Assembly (NCBI GenBank): GCA_032209605.1
Contig: JASFXZ010000016.1
Span: 5,270,001-5,334,000 of the forward strand
Direction: 5' to 3'
Source: Mactromeris polynyma
Lineage: Eukaryota; Mollusca; Bivalvia; Venerida; Mactridae
Length of the DNA stretch: 64,000 nt
How positions within the stretch are numbered: position 1 is the first letter of the stretch; every line of letters begins with the position of its first letter. The notes beneath the pieces were generated by a model, which was given only the letters and a program-made list of their open reading frames with translations, did no database searches and was not told the DNA's origin. Positions 44,125 to 55,900 of the stretch are shown here, piece by piece. The position numbers and the translations under genes are program-made.

Positions 44125-47100
44125 TTAATCCTTTCTAGCATAAGCTTGATCCAAGAACTGTCCAACTAGTCCAGCAATTTGCTGAAATAGAAATAACGTA
44201 AATTTGTTTCATTTTACTTAATAACTTCAGCATATAGACATGATTTACAATGCATATACTTCAGAAGGGTTTACAAAGATGTGATGTTTAATAGGATATA
44301 CTGTAACAAGGATTCAGTCCGGTTCGAACTATATGAAAGAGTGAGAAACAATATTGGACGACAGATGATGGACGGATGACCTACAATCCCAATAGCTCAA
44401 AATACAAAGATGAAGCATGAAATAAATAGAATTTTTGAATGTCTCGGCTTAAGTATTGAAAGTTATCTGACTTACATAAAATATTGCAGCCACTGCTCAC
44501 TCAGTGAAATAACTTTCAATCTTACACCTGAGTATACAAATATCCTCAATATATTTTCAGCGATTGAGAGTTTGGTATTCAAGTCGAATAAAATTCACAA
44601 ATCTTAGCGTAAGTTAGACAGCTATATATAAATAGAAGAGAGAGTAGCTACAGGGAATGCCACATACATAAGACAGTGCCTCCCCGCACAGACCTCCAGG
44701 AAAACAACAATCCATAAAGCATAAGGCACTTGAGGAGAGGAGGCTCAAGGGTGCATACGTAAGGGAACATAGGCACAAGGAATGGCCTGGCCAACCATAT
44801 GGAATAATTAGGAGAATCAAGAGGACAAACAGTGGGGCGGAATTAATGGATGGAAAAGATCAAAGGACAAGTCCAGACAATGAATCCCAAATCTATACTT
44901 AAATTTGTAGTTGAATTAGAGAATTTAATACCTCTCTAGCTTCCTTCAATGCAGTTATATCAGATTCACGCTGAGGCACCAAGTCTGCACAATGAGCAGT
45001 ACCAGGTATAAACACACTGTATTCACCAATATCTGTCCTGTTTGTAAGTACACTCAACCAATGCCAGGGATCTATAGATCCTGAAATACAACAATAAACA
45101 TAATGTCACCAGAACATAATCATTAATGGAATAATCAAACCAGTTATCAAAATTTGTTCTTACCTGAATGTATAATATATGCCGTACAAGTGGATACTTT
45201 TGCAAGTTAATTAGTTTGCAAATCCATGATTTTGGATGCTGTGCTACCAGAAATGTTTGCGAAACCCAGAAATGAGTATCGTTTCATATAATAGTCAAGT
45301 ATGTGTTAAAACTACTTCTGTAAATGAGGAAAGCTGGCCAAAACTTCAGTGACTTTCTTTACTTCTAAAACATTTCCACTATCACTTACATACAGTATTG
45401 CAAGCACGAATTGCTTCATATTATGTTTGCTTCATTTATACAGATTGAAATACGCAAGAAAGCAGTGCCACTAATATTGGAAATATTGATTGATAATAAT
45501 GTTCTATTAATTATTTTATGGTAGGCTGCATCATAATTGTAACCAACAAACTAATCCACTATTACAACAACTGGCCAGCCGCTTTTGTCTTAGAATACAT
45601 ATTTACTATCCCATTATACAAGCACTTAAATGTCCAGTACAAAAAAGTCCAAGTACCATTAATTGACAATAAAATACAAACAAAAATGTAGCACATTGTT
45701 TCACAGGGGGTTGAGATCATGTCTTAGACAAATCATTTCATCAATAGTTCAATGCTGGGGTGTTTCCCTATACACTAAAAGAGTCTAGAACAGTGCAACT
45801 CAGTAGTAATTGTAAATCATTCAATTCATACATCATTTTTGTAATATTGGGGTGAAGTCTTAAATAAATATACTGTTTACCACAGGAGATTGTCACAAGG
45901 TCTTTCCTTTATCCCATCTAGAGTTCTCTCTCTTTGCCCTTTTATAGTATACACATGTATGTACATGTATAGTACAATATATACATAACTATTGCATGGG
46001 CAAAGGGGGAGAACTCTAGATGGGATAAAATGGGAAATAACTCAAAACAATCTTCAGTACTGTGTACTTGACATTGTCAATGTTAAAATTTCAGATAAGA
46101 AATAAGGTTAACAATTACCATTCACAAACACAATGTTAGATTGTTGTGTATTGTTCCCTCCATAGTAATCATCTGAAAACTGAACAAATTTATCCACATC
46201 AGCTGAATCAATCTTGAATACTGACTGACAGATCTGTATATCGCTGTATTCCAATAACATCAGGTGTGAGAATGGGCAACTTGTGTTCACATCACATGTT
46301 TGATCTACAATTTAATGTATCGCAGAATTGAAAGGGAAACAGAAAAAAATTAATCATTTACACATATTTAATATTTTCAACATACAATTGATTCACTTTG
46401 ATCATGTAATAATTAAACAGTTTTCAACATAAATGTGTTATGCATTTCATCACAGTTTTCAAAATAAACATGTACATTTGTTCCTATCAAGATGAACAAT
46501 AAACTTACAATAACCAAACTGAGAACAAGTCTGGAATGTCCACTGTCGGATACCAGCACCAACAGCGTTCCTATCAACTGTTGAATTCATCATGATTTTG
46601 GTATAATTCATGTAACAATTATCCACACATGTCTCATGGCTCTGTTCCATAAATTCCTATAAATACACATTGAAAATACGACAACATAATTTACAGCAGT
46701 ATAATTTGAATCATATTACAACATGAGGTGTATGTAAAACAGTATGCCCCCTTGTGAACTTGACCTTTGATCCAGTGACCCCATAATCAATAGGGTTCCT
46801 CTTCTACCCAAGATGAATGCGTGGACCAAGTTTGAGGATGATAGGTCGAGGGTTTCTCGATTATTGATCGGAAACGAAAAGGTTACAGACGGACCAACTG
46901 AACTTTTTCAATATGCAAGTAAAACCTCAAAAATAAGACCACCCTTGGGACCCTTGAAAATTGGTCTTCTTATTGAGATGGTCTTAACATTGATGTTGAA
47001 TAAATGGCAAAAATTGACTTAAAACTTGTGTTCTTAATTTTGAGGTGGTCTTATTATTGAGGTGGTCTTTAAGTGAGGTTTTACTGTATTTGAATAAAAT

Positions 47101-50100
47101 CGTTGGACAAAGCAACACCTCAAAACAATAATTCTTAATGTCTATAAAGTGTGTGCTAGGGCAATATTTAACCATGAATTGGCCATGTTTAGAGCAATTG
47201 CTTTGCAGACTGAAACAAATATATCTAAAACAATCTTACACATTCAGTATATTGACTTCACACCAATTGTAAAATGATAAGGGTTTAAGAAACAGGCTAT
47301 TTAAATCACAGGCAACCAACAAAAGTGCTGATGTAAAAATACTTAAGTAACAGTACCTGATTGAGTTTCATCAGGTTGGAATAAGGATCAGTAGATGACA
47401 ACATGACATCACAAACATGTGAAATATTCTGTCCAGGAATCTCATTGTTATATTGCACAACACCCATAAAGTATCCAGCAAGATTTGATACAAACAACAC
47501 GGTATCCTCTCTGTAAATAAGAGTTTATAGTAAATACGTTTACCATCAAATGCACAATGACGTAAAATAGGTCAGTGAAAAGTATAGTCATTCAAATTTT
47601 AAATGCACTTAACTTGACTCATGCAGGAAACTACTTTCAAATTTATGATAAACCTAACTTACATTTGTTTCAAGTTTATCAGTCAATAAATCTTAAATTC
47701 AATGGATGACAAAGCAATTTTGACACAGTATGATATGTGGAGATAAAACTCCAGTTCAAAGACCAGTTGAAGTACTAGGCCAGTTCTTGCTGACTTATTG
47801 TCCTCACCTGAAGTACGTTTTTTAAAGGTGCAAAAATAGAGTTCTACCTAGTGCTACATAGGGAAAAGTAGCAGTGCAGTTTCTTATACATAGAAAAAGT
47901 TGTCCCAATCTTTAGATAGGTAGCGTGATCTGACAGTGCTAGCATCGCTGCACAACATGGCATCAATGCGGAACAATATCGTCTGGTCTGGTGGACGCCA
48001 TTTTGTAGCCAGCGAAGCGATCATGCGTTTTTAGACAGCTACCTTTTTCTTCATAGGCTTACTTTTCTCGCTTACTTCTTCTACCTCTAAAATCTCACCT
48101 CTACACTTGCAGAACATCAAAGAGTTGGACAGTGTAGGAGGCACATGCTGTTAATCATGTGATGTATAAGTTACCATTTCCATGGTGATAGAGCATCAAT
48201 TTTTTCATAGAGATAAAACAAACATTTCCACCTACTTACTTCATGGAGATCATGTTACAAGATTTGAAATCAGTTCTAAGTTGGTCAAACTTTCCTTCAT
48301 TAATCAACACATCTATCATTGAAAAGGCTTTTGTCACAGCATCTAGACACTGAAATTACCAAATGTGCAAATATCAGTACATGTACTTTTGCTTGAAGTA
48401 TCAAAGATTTAGTCAAACTTGTTCCAAACATCAGCTGTTGACAAGACAAAGACAACCTCTTAACAGAAAACAATCTTATAAAAAGACCACATAAGTTTGG
48501 GAATATAAGTATCAAGACTGTCCCCAATGCTTTACACGATCCCGATGTTCTAGAGTGTCACTCAATGACTATTGCTGATAATTCTTAATAATTTATGGTC
48601 AATAATTTCAGAGAATATTTGTTCAGAACTGTAAGGACCTGCTGTGAATTTTGATGGCTGTTCCAAACACATACCTTTTGTGAGCCTCCAACAAGATCGC
48701 TCTTCAAGCTCGCAGCTACAACATTGTTGTAACCTTGAAAGTTTGTCACTGCTTGTACTGGTGCTGATGAAGCTACAGCTCCAGCAACAAGGTGAGGATA
48801 CTGAAAATATAAGTGTTCTCATATTGCATTGTCTCATAAGTTACAGAATAATATCTGTGGTATTAATTCAATTGTGTCGGTAGATCAGTAACTGTATTGC
48901 CAAGATTTAATGACAGCTAACAGAGTTAGAAAAGAGTATCGGATTACTTAAATCTAACTGTGTGACCCAAGAATCTCATAAATATCATCCAAACATTAAC
49001 ATAAGTTTCAAAATATCCATGGCTTACACACTTATCTTATAGTCAATATATTCCCCAGTCATTTTCTCTAAATGCTTTCAAAAGATCAAACCTTAAGTAG
49101 TTTTACTCAGGTGGACTACATAATGTTATATTGTAAATAAGGTTATATTTATTGTTATATTTTTATGTATGTTCTCATTTGTTGTTTTTTCAGGTTTATT
49201 TTTATTTTTTGTGCATCTATTCCCATCTATCATTAATGTTTTGTGCTACATAATGTTATATATATCATAGAGGCTCACAGGGAAGTCTGAGCTTGCCCAA
49301 CTGTGTTGCCTCTTTAAATGAAGTTGTTATTATTCTTATTAATCATTTAGTCAGTGTTAGTGATTTGAGTAGCTTACCTTTAATCTAAACCATGCAGACA
49401 GAGCGCCAGGATAGCTTCCACCAAAACAAATCCATGGAGTTGTATCTGAGATACCATACTTAGTCCGGATGTGACGAACAAATGAGGCAAGGTCAGCTAG
49501 ACTAGGATATAAAATAAATGATGAATAGTCATTTATCATTTACAGGCTGTCAACTCACCTCTTTTCAAAAAGTAAGGATAAAGTAGGGCTTTTTTTAAGT
49601 AGGGCAAAAATAGGGATTTTATTCCCTAAAAGTAGGGATAGTAGGGATTATTTCTTACCTTTGGAATATCAAAAAGGTAACAATTCACTGCACTGTAGGG
49701 AGCAAGTAAAAAAGTAGGGAAAAGTAGGAAAAAGTAGGAAAAAGTAGGGAAAAGTAGGAAATATAGGAAAGCAGGGCCCACTTGACGGCCTGCATTTAGA
49801 TCAGGTGTGGAAAGTCATGGAGGAATTAATGGACTAGACCTAAGTCCAGTGCCCACTGATTTAATTTGATAAGGAGATTTAAGAACATAAGCAGCACTTA
49901 GGGATAAGGAGGAGACAATGTGTCATCAATCAATCTGTAAGGGAATTTAATAGAAAACATGTTATGTTTATTTTATATTTATTAAATGCTGGTGTTTGGA
50001 ATAGCAAGTAGATCCTGTCTGATGTGTGGGGCAAGATAAAATACTGATGTTTTCATTACACATTTGGAGATCAGTCTTATAAGTGACTCATTGTATAAGC

Positions 50101-52846
50101 AATTAAATACAATACAAGTTTAACAGTTTATGTATTTATACATACGCTTGTTGACTGGACAAATGCTGCAACTCTTCTAATTGAAGTCCATCATCATTTA
50201 AACTGGCACCGTAAAATCTGTGCTCAGCTCCTACTAACAATGCTCCATGCTTCTTGGCTAAATCCACAATTTCACCTTGAAATAAATATAGATATATAAA
50301 TTAAAACCAGTGCAAAGCTTTTCACTTATGTAATTTGAAAATACATCTTCCATGGAATGAAGGAAATGGTCATTCATACTAAAAGTACATGATAACATGA
50401 AAAATTAACTCTTTGCAAATTACAATAAAGCTCAAAATAGACCTGTTACAATAATTTCAATATATCAGTACAAAGACATTTAAATGTATTTTGTGTAAGC
50501 ATAACAAATGAGTTAACAATTGCACCAAACAGAGAGCTGAGGTGACCATAATTGGGTACGTAAAATTAAGTAAGAAGCAAAAGCATGTTCAAAGCTTCTA
50601 TGTTAATTCTCTAGTACAACTAATACAGCAACTATACAAGTAGTTGAAACAGGTTTGATCAAATGCATTGGACATTTGTATACCTTGTACAATAGTTCTA
50701 GAAGACAAAGTTCCCTCCCCTCCTATATATAGAAACACAGGGCTGGTCGGACTAAACCAATATTCTGCATTCACATAGTATCTTTGCTTGTAAGTCTTGC
50801 CAAATTCCTGAAAATCACAAAAATATTTAGAAGAGCAGGGCATTTGAAGAACATCTCCAGTAAAAATGTAACACTGAAGTTCTTACAGTTTAAACATTTG
50901 TTAGTTTTAGACCTTAAACCTTACAGAATAATCATAATTATATCATTCAAACATTAATTGCAAGATTAAGTTTAACAAATTCATGTTTTTCTAGGTGTCT
51001 TAAAAAACAATTCTGTACATTTATTGATGTAGGAATAACCTAAGAATTTAAAGAGGCAATTTCTTTGTATTATATTTGTTATGTTTTGTATGTAACATAT
51101 AATAATGAATAAGTTAATAACCAAGATTCAACTATAGTAGAATTTAATGTGTACTTATCAGTATGGCAGTAATACAGCAACTAACTATCAAAGTGGCATG
51201 CATTTATATCTTATACAAGCACTATATGATATTTAAACATGATGATATTACAAGAGAGACAACTATAGAAACTTCCATTTGTTATTTACATTGGAAGAGT
51301 TAACTAAATACTATAACATCTCCCTTTTTTCAGTGATTAAAATAATGATTATTATCACTTAATTTGCTAACAAAATGTTTCCACACATCTGGCACTTGTT
51401 ATGTTTAATGAATGCATTATTATCAAATAATAAAAGATCAGGCTAAGTGTTAACAAAACAAACTAGCATATTGAGTTTACAAATTTGATATTTTGAGGAT
51501 TAAACATGAGTCTAGTTTACTCTCTGTCAAATTAATCCAAGTAATGGGAAATATCAATTCAATCACTGTTGTTGAAACTCTAGTCTGAATTTGTGAGTAG
51601 AATAAACATTGATGTATGATATATTCATAATTTTCAATGTGATTTCAACTGCTCTACTTTTAAATGTTAAAACAATGGCATTTCAGTGTCCATTTTCAAG
51701 TTCATATGAGCTTTACACTCTTATATAAATGTTTCATAGATTGTATTATTTTAGGTTTAACTTGAAGTCCATATCTTGTAATATATGGAGTTTGATTTGT
51801 TTGCTTTGTAGTATTTGCTGATACAGGTGGTTTAATTGGACTGCCTGGTTTTCAATTTTTTTTTTTTTTTTTTAAGTTTCACATATTTTTTACATTTCTT
51901 GCGCGCTAAATGACCAAAGCTGTTGATGCACCATAAAACCACATATAAATAAATTCAATAATTTGTGAAGAATAGAACTAAATAGTAAAGCAAACCTTTG
52001 ACATGGCATTGAAGTGATCAAGAGGTTGTTCCAGAAAATATGTTTCGACTGTTTCTAATTTTATACCCAGCATTTCTTCTGCTCTCTTTTGTCTTGATTC
52101 TTCAACATTTTGTCGGATTTTCCAAAATCTTTTTCCTGAAGAAAATCAATGGTATCAGTAATATATTATTATGCAACAAAATATATCGCCATACAGACTG
52201 AATCATAAGTGCTACAATTGCAGATACTCAATCTCTTTTGTGGTTTTATCTCAGAGATACTTCCATTTTTTAATTTGAGCTCATATTTTCTGACAAGTCA
52301 TGATCATTATGAGCTGGTCCTATTTGTTAATTCTTATTAAAAATACCAAATGGTGGCAATATGCATGAACAACTAGCAACCGAGTGTCAGAAATTTATGC
52401 GTTTATTCTTCTTCTATAGATTGGATCTCAGCTATGTCGTTGAGTAAAATATGAAAATTAGTCTCAGATGAGAGGTATTGCCCCGGTGATGAATAAGCAA
52501 TTATATATTGCCATTTCCTGGTTCACTTTGAAGCTTTCAACATTTAAAATAACAACACAAATTTAATAATTACTGTACATTTGAATGTCAATATATACGG
52601 GCTGCATATACAGTGTCAGTATGTGTATGGTAATTTACAATTAATCTGTTATAATTAAAACAAAACCCTAAACTTTCCATGGCATATTTAATTTGTCCGA
52701 AATTCTCTATCCGAATATAGCGTTATTTATCCCACCACAATGAAGCATTTAGAAGAACTAATGACTGACACATAATTACCTATAAATGCGTCGATCTGTA
52801 CAATGAGTAAAACTACAAAAAGTAACGAAATAAAACTGTAATTCAT
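44125..52846 (-). CDS. S28 family serine protease, PRSS16-like, 12 exons, 504 aa
   Basis: Secreted or lysosomal serine peptidase of family S28, which includes PRSS16, PRCP and DPP7; members act near proline residues at peptide ends. Exons: 52780-52846, 51996-52135, 50684-50807, 50146-50275, 49378-49501, 48675-48800, 48240-48349, 47357-47510, 46509-46656, 46119-46304, 44932-45080, 44125-44181; 1515 nt in one frame. A hydrophobic signal peptide (SFISLLFVVLLIVQIDAF) starts the protein. Family motifs follow: EQPLDHFN, YIGGEG, GAEHRFYG and the nucleophile box GGSYPG with Ser at about 183. Asp at about 440 (SIDPWHW) and His at about 466 (GTAHCADL) complete the triad. Length fits PRSS16. It is close to PRSS16 and to nematode K12H4.7-type proteases; exact orthology is not settled. 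Confidence 0.93.
44620..44890. other. Unclassified GC-richer segment in the last intron of the S28 protease gene
   Basis: The text 'cctccccgcacagacctcc', 'ggaggctcaagggtgcatac' and 'ggcctggccaaccatatgg' differs in composition from the AT-rich surroundings. It may be a fragment of a mobile element. No frame or termini support an identity. Confidence 0.35.
45908..46029. repeat. Foldback element of 122 bp
   Basis: Arms tttatcccatctagagttct and agaactctagatgggataaa are exact inverted repeats, continued by 'ctctctttgccc' and 'gggcaaagggggag'. The loop is an AT-rich 'acatgtatgtacatgtat' run. It is intronic in the S28 protease gene and may be a small MITE; no second copy is seen in the window. Confidence 0.8.
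46740..46915. repeat. Dispersed bivalve-type repeat fragment
   Basis: The phrases 'gtgaacttgacctttgatcc', 'agtgaccccataatcaatag' and 'gacggaccaactgaac' are typical of a dispersed repeat I associate with bivalve genomes. It abuts the pogo-like MITE at 46916. Intronic in the S28 protease gene. Confidence 0.45.
46916..47086. mobile_element. pogo-like MITE, copy 3
   Basis: It starts caagtaaaacctc (one extra A compared with the others) and ends gaggttttactg followed by TA. The interior 'ggtcttattattgaggtgg' is repeated near the right end. It lies in an intron of the S28 protease gene. Confidence 0.75.
47821..48091. mobile_element. MITE-like element with tttagaggtag ends, copy 2
   Basis: Second copy of the element at 4841-5102, in the same orientation, with a decayed left end (tttaaaggtgcaaaa) and an intact right end (ttctacctctaaa). 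It lies in an intron of the S28 protease gene, about 150 bp from the exon at 48240-48349. Confidence 0.75.
49543..49792. mobile_element. hAT-like MITE with caggctgtcaactca ends, copy 2
   Basis: It starts caggctgtcaactcacc and ends cacttgacggcctg. An 'aaaaagtaggg' run is expanded compared with copy 1. Both flanks carry 'cattta', a possible remnant of a target duplication. It lies about 40 bp upstream of the S28 protease exon with the catalytic serine. Confidence 0.75.
50808..51995. other. AT-rich intron 2 of the S28 protease gene, no gene seen
   Basis: AT-rich sequence with an 18-bp T run near 51857. On the minus strand this is an A run, so it is not a splice signal. No frame or terminal repeat was recognised. 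Confidence 0.6.
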
Positions 52847-52929
52847 TTTAAAACAAAACAGATGGGAATTATATTCCGTCTTCGAGCAGTAGGGGTGCAA
52901 AGTTCAATTTGTTGGTGTCTGACCTCAAG
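52847..52929. promoter_or_regulatory. 83-bp divergent gap, probable bidirectional promoter
   Basis: The start codons of the S28 protease (52846, minus) and the SLC7A6OS-like gene (52930, plus) face away from each other with 83 bp between. The leader sequences and core promoters of both genes must lie here or overlap the first exons. No clear TATA box is seen, as is usual for housekeeping promoters. Confidence 0.6.
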
Positions 52930-55900
52930 ATGGCGACGGTGGTAAGAGTGAAACGTAGAAGAAACGAAGATCCATTGGAGGTTTTGTTACTTGCGGCAAA
53001 ACGACATAAAGGTGTGGGCGAGGGAAGCAATTCGGATGTACCTGTCATTGATAAAAATGCATTTAAGTTCGCAGGAACAGTTGCGTCAAAGGTAAACCAA
53101 TAAGTCATATGTTTTCGCGATTTGTTTGAAATTGCGCAATAAAGAAATCGTTATTACATGCTTGTATCTCTGACTTCATCCTTCTCCTTATAAAATAAGA
53201 AAGTTCTATAAATTGCAAGGCATTGACTAAGGTACAGGTCAAGATGGTAAAGGGTCAACTCGGCCCACTTACAATCTCGGCCCAGTCCAACTCGGCCCAC
53301 TTTTGAAGCGCAATGAAAAGGCAACGTTGTTCACACATTCGGCATACTAAAGAAGGTGATAGTAGTTGTCTTTTGAAGCGCAATGAAAAGGCTTGTTTGT
53401 TATTTATACCAATATTATGAAATAAATATTAAAGGTTTTCGTATCGTCTAATAGTACTTTGTTTCAAATCTTTAAAGAATAAAATAATGATACCATGTGA
53501 AAGAAATACCTCTCATAATTAGTTTTGAGTAAAAACAGCGTGACAAGCATGTTCAAATTATAACAGATACCAAAATATTTTCACAGGGAAATTTCCTCTA
53601 TTGAGCTGGAAATTTCCACTGCACCGCGAATCTTCAATGCACAGGGAATATTCAATAATGTTTTCAACTTACATTTAATTGGTTTTAACTTAAATATTAA
53701 TGATCATTGTATCAAAATTCAACACATAAAAGGTTCATATATATCGCCTCAATTATTGGGCCGAGATTGTAAGTGGGCCGAGTTGACCCTGAATCGTGCA
53801 AGATGGATAATTATTTCAAAATCTATTCAACACCACTAAAGTCTAAACTTGTGTATTTGGTCATCCAAAATATATGTGGGACAATAGACAGACAAACAGC
53901 TGATCACCATGCAATTCATCAAATTGTCTAATTCAAGCATCTTTCTCAGCGACATCTTGTAGGCATGAATCACCTGAGACAGTGTTAACTTGTATGATAT
54001 TGTCCAAATGGAAGCTGACAATCATATTTGTAATCCAAATTTGCTGCACACCTTTTATACTCCAGAAAGCATCTAGCTGATTAATTGAGCAGAAAGTTAC
54101 AGTTACAAATGTACTTTGATATGACATACATACGCTTTACTTGACAGGCATACATATCCAATGTTATGAAGGATGTTATCCTATATTTTGACAAATCTAA
54201 TTGAATGGTATTATTTGATTTGATACAGGATGATGGTATTTCTGTTCAAGTTCGAGACGCCATCAGGAAGGAGAAACTTGAGAGAGAGTACAAACAACAC
54301 CAATCTAGAATAGTTGGTGATGTACGACAAGAATCTAGACAACAATTTCGTCAGGTAATCTGTTGTGTTTACTTGGGTATGCATGTAATTCAATATCATG
54401 TACGTTTTTCTGTAATTGAGTTGTATTTTTTTATCTGTGTATTTGTCATGTTTGTGCTATCTTCTGTTCTGTGTATATAACCAAAGGCATTGTAAGCCGA
54501 ATTGTAAATAAAGGAAAGTATGAGTGCCACAGCTGCATTTAAATGCACAGTGTTTTTACTAAATGCAACTCCAGCTGTATGGAAAGTTTTATCACAGGCA
54601 TGAGATTTTTTTGCGGATTGGCAGATTTGGTGCTAAAATTCAAGAACTGATAAGTTTGTGATCAAATCTCATTTAATTCTAAACGCTCAACCAATATGCC
54701 TCTCAGATATAGTATGGCACAAATAATTATCAAGGGGTGGAAGTGAAACAAGTCTATCTGCTTCTTTTTTATGCACAGAGAGGCTAGTTTCCCTTTTAAC
54801 CCATTCTGTGCACTTCCTGTGCAAGTCAAGGGATTTACCTGATGCAGAAATCTTGAGTCTCTGACTCCATTTTCTTTCAAGGGACTCCCATTTTCAACTT
54901 GCTGTGCATCCCTGGCACAAGTACTGTTAAGTAACCCTGGAAGCAGCCATTGTGAGTGATGTTATAAGTAGTAAGCACCTTTTTCGCAATAGTAAAATGT
55001 AAGTGCGAACTAAGAGGCAGTTATATAGCTTTGTGTTTGAATTACATTGAAAATACTTGGTGTGTTTTTTCAGAAATCACAACAGAACAGATTAAAGGTC
55101 ACATTCAAGCATAGAGCTTTAGAACTTAACAGTCTAGATAATATAGAAATAAAAACAGAATCCACAAGTGATAAGGTATGTCCCAACTGTGGGCTGCCTT
55201 TGTCTGTTGATGGAGGGGATGACACAGATGAAACAATTGAACTCAAACAGCAGGAAACTACAGAAGAAATTAAGGATAATTCTGATAAGAGGGATACAGT
55301 GATTGCAAACAATGAACCAGGGTTAGTGACTGGTGGAAATGCAGATACTATTTCGAAAAATCAGGACAAATTAACTGTTGTAAAGGATGTTAAAGAGAAT
55401 ATTAAATGTGAAGGGAGTGATAAACAAAGTGGGGACAACACTCGAGATGAAACTTCTGTTCATAAAGATAAACTTTCAAATGGCAAGGACATTTCATCTG
55501 ATATTTGTAAGTGCAAAGACCGAACTGCAGTAAAGTCGAGCATTCATGAGAAATTCACTAAACAAAATAAACAAAAGAGTTTGACTACAACTGACAACGA
55601 TCATTCAAATGCAGAGAATGGAAGCACTGGAGATGGACCTGTATTCTGTCTGGTTGACATGGAGACTGATAATGATACAGCAAGGCAACCAGTGGTGAGC
55701 TATCTTTGTATCAAATGTGTCGGAAGAAATTTTATAAGTTCTTGATTTTTAATGTACTGTATGGCTTCAATTTACTAGAAAAACAATTGTTTTAATTTTA
55801 CTTCCCAATGAACAATTTAGAATGACAGTGAAAATGCAAATTTGAGAAAATAGTGAAATTATTTTTAATCAACAGTACTGTATATCTGTGTATTTTCGTA

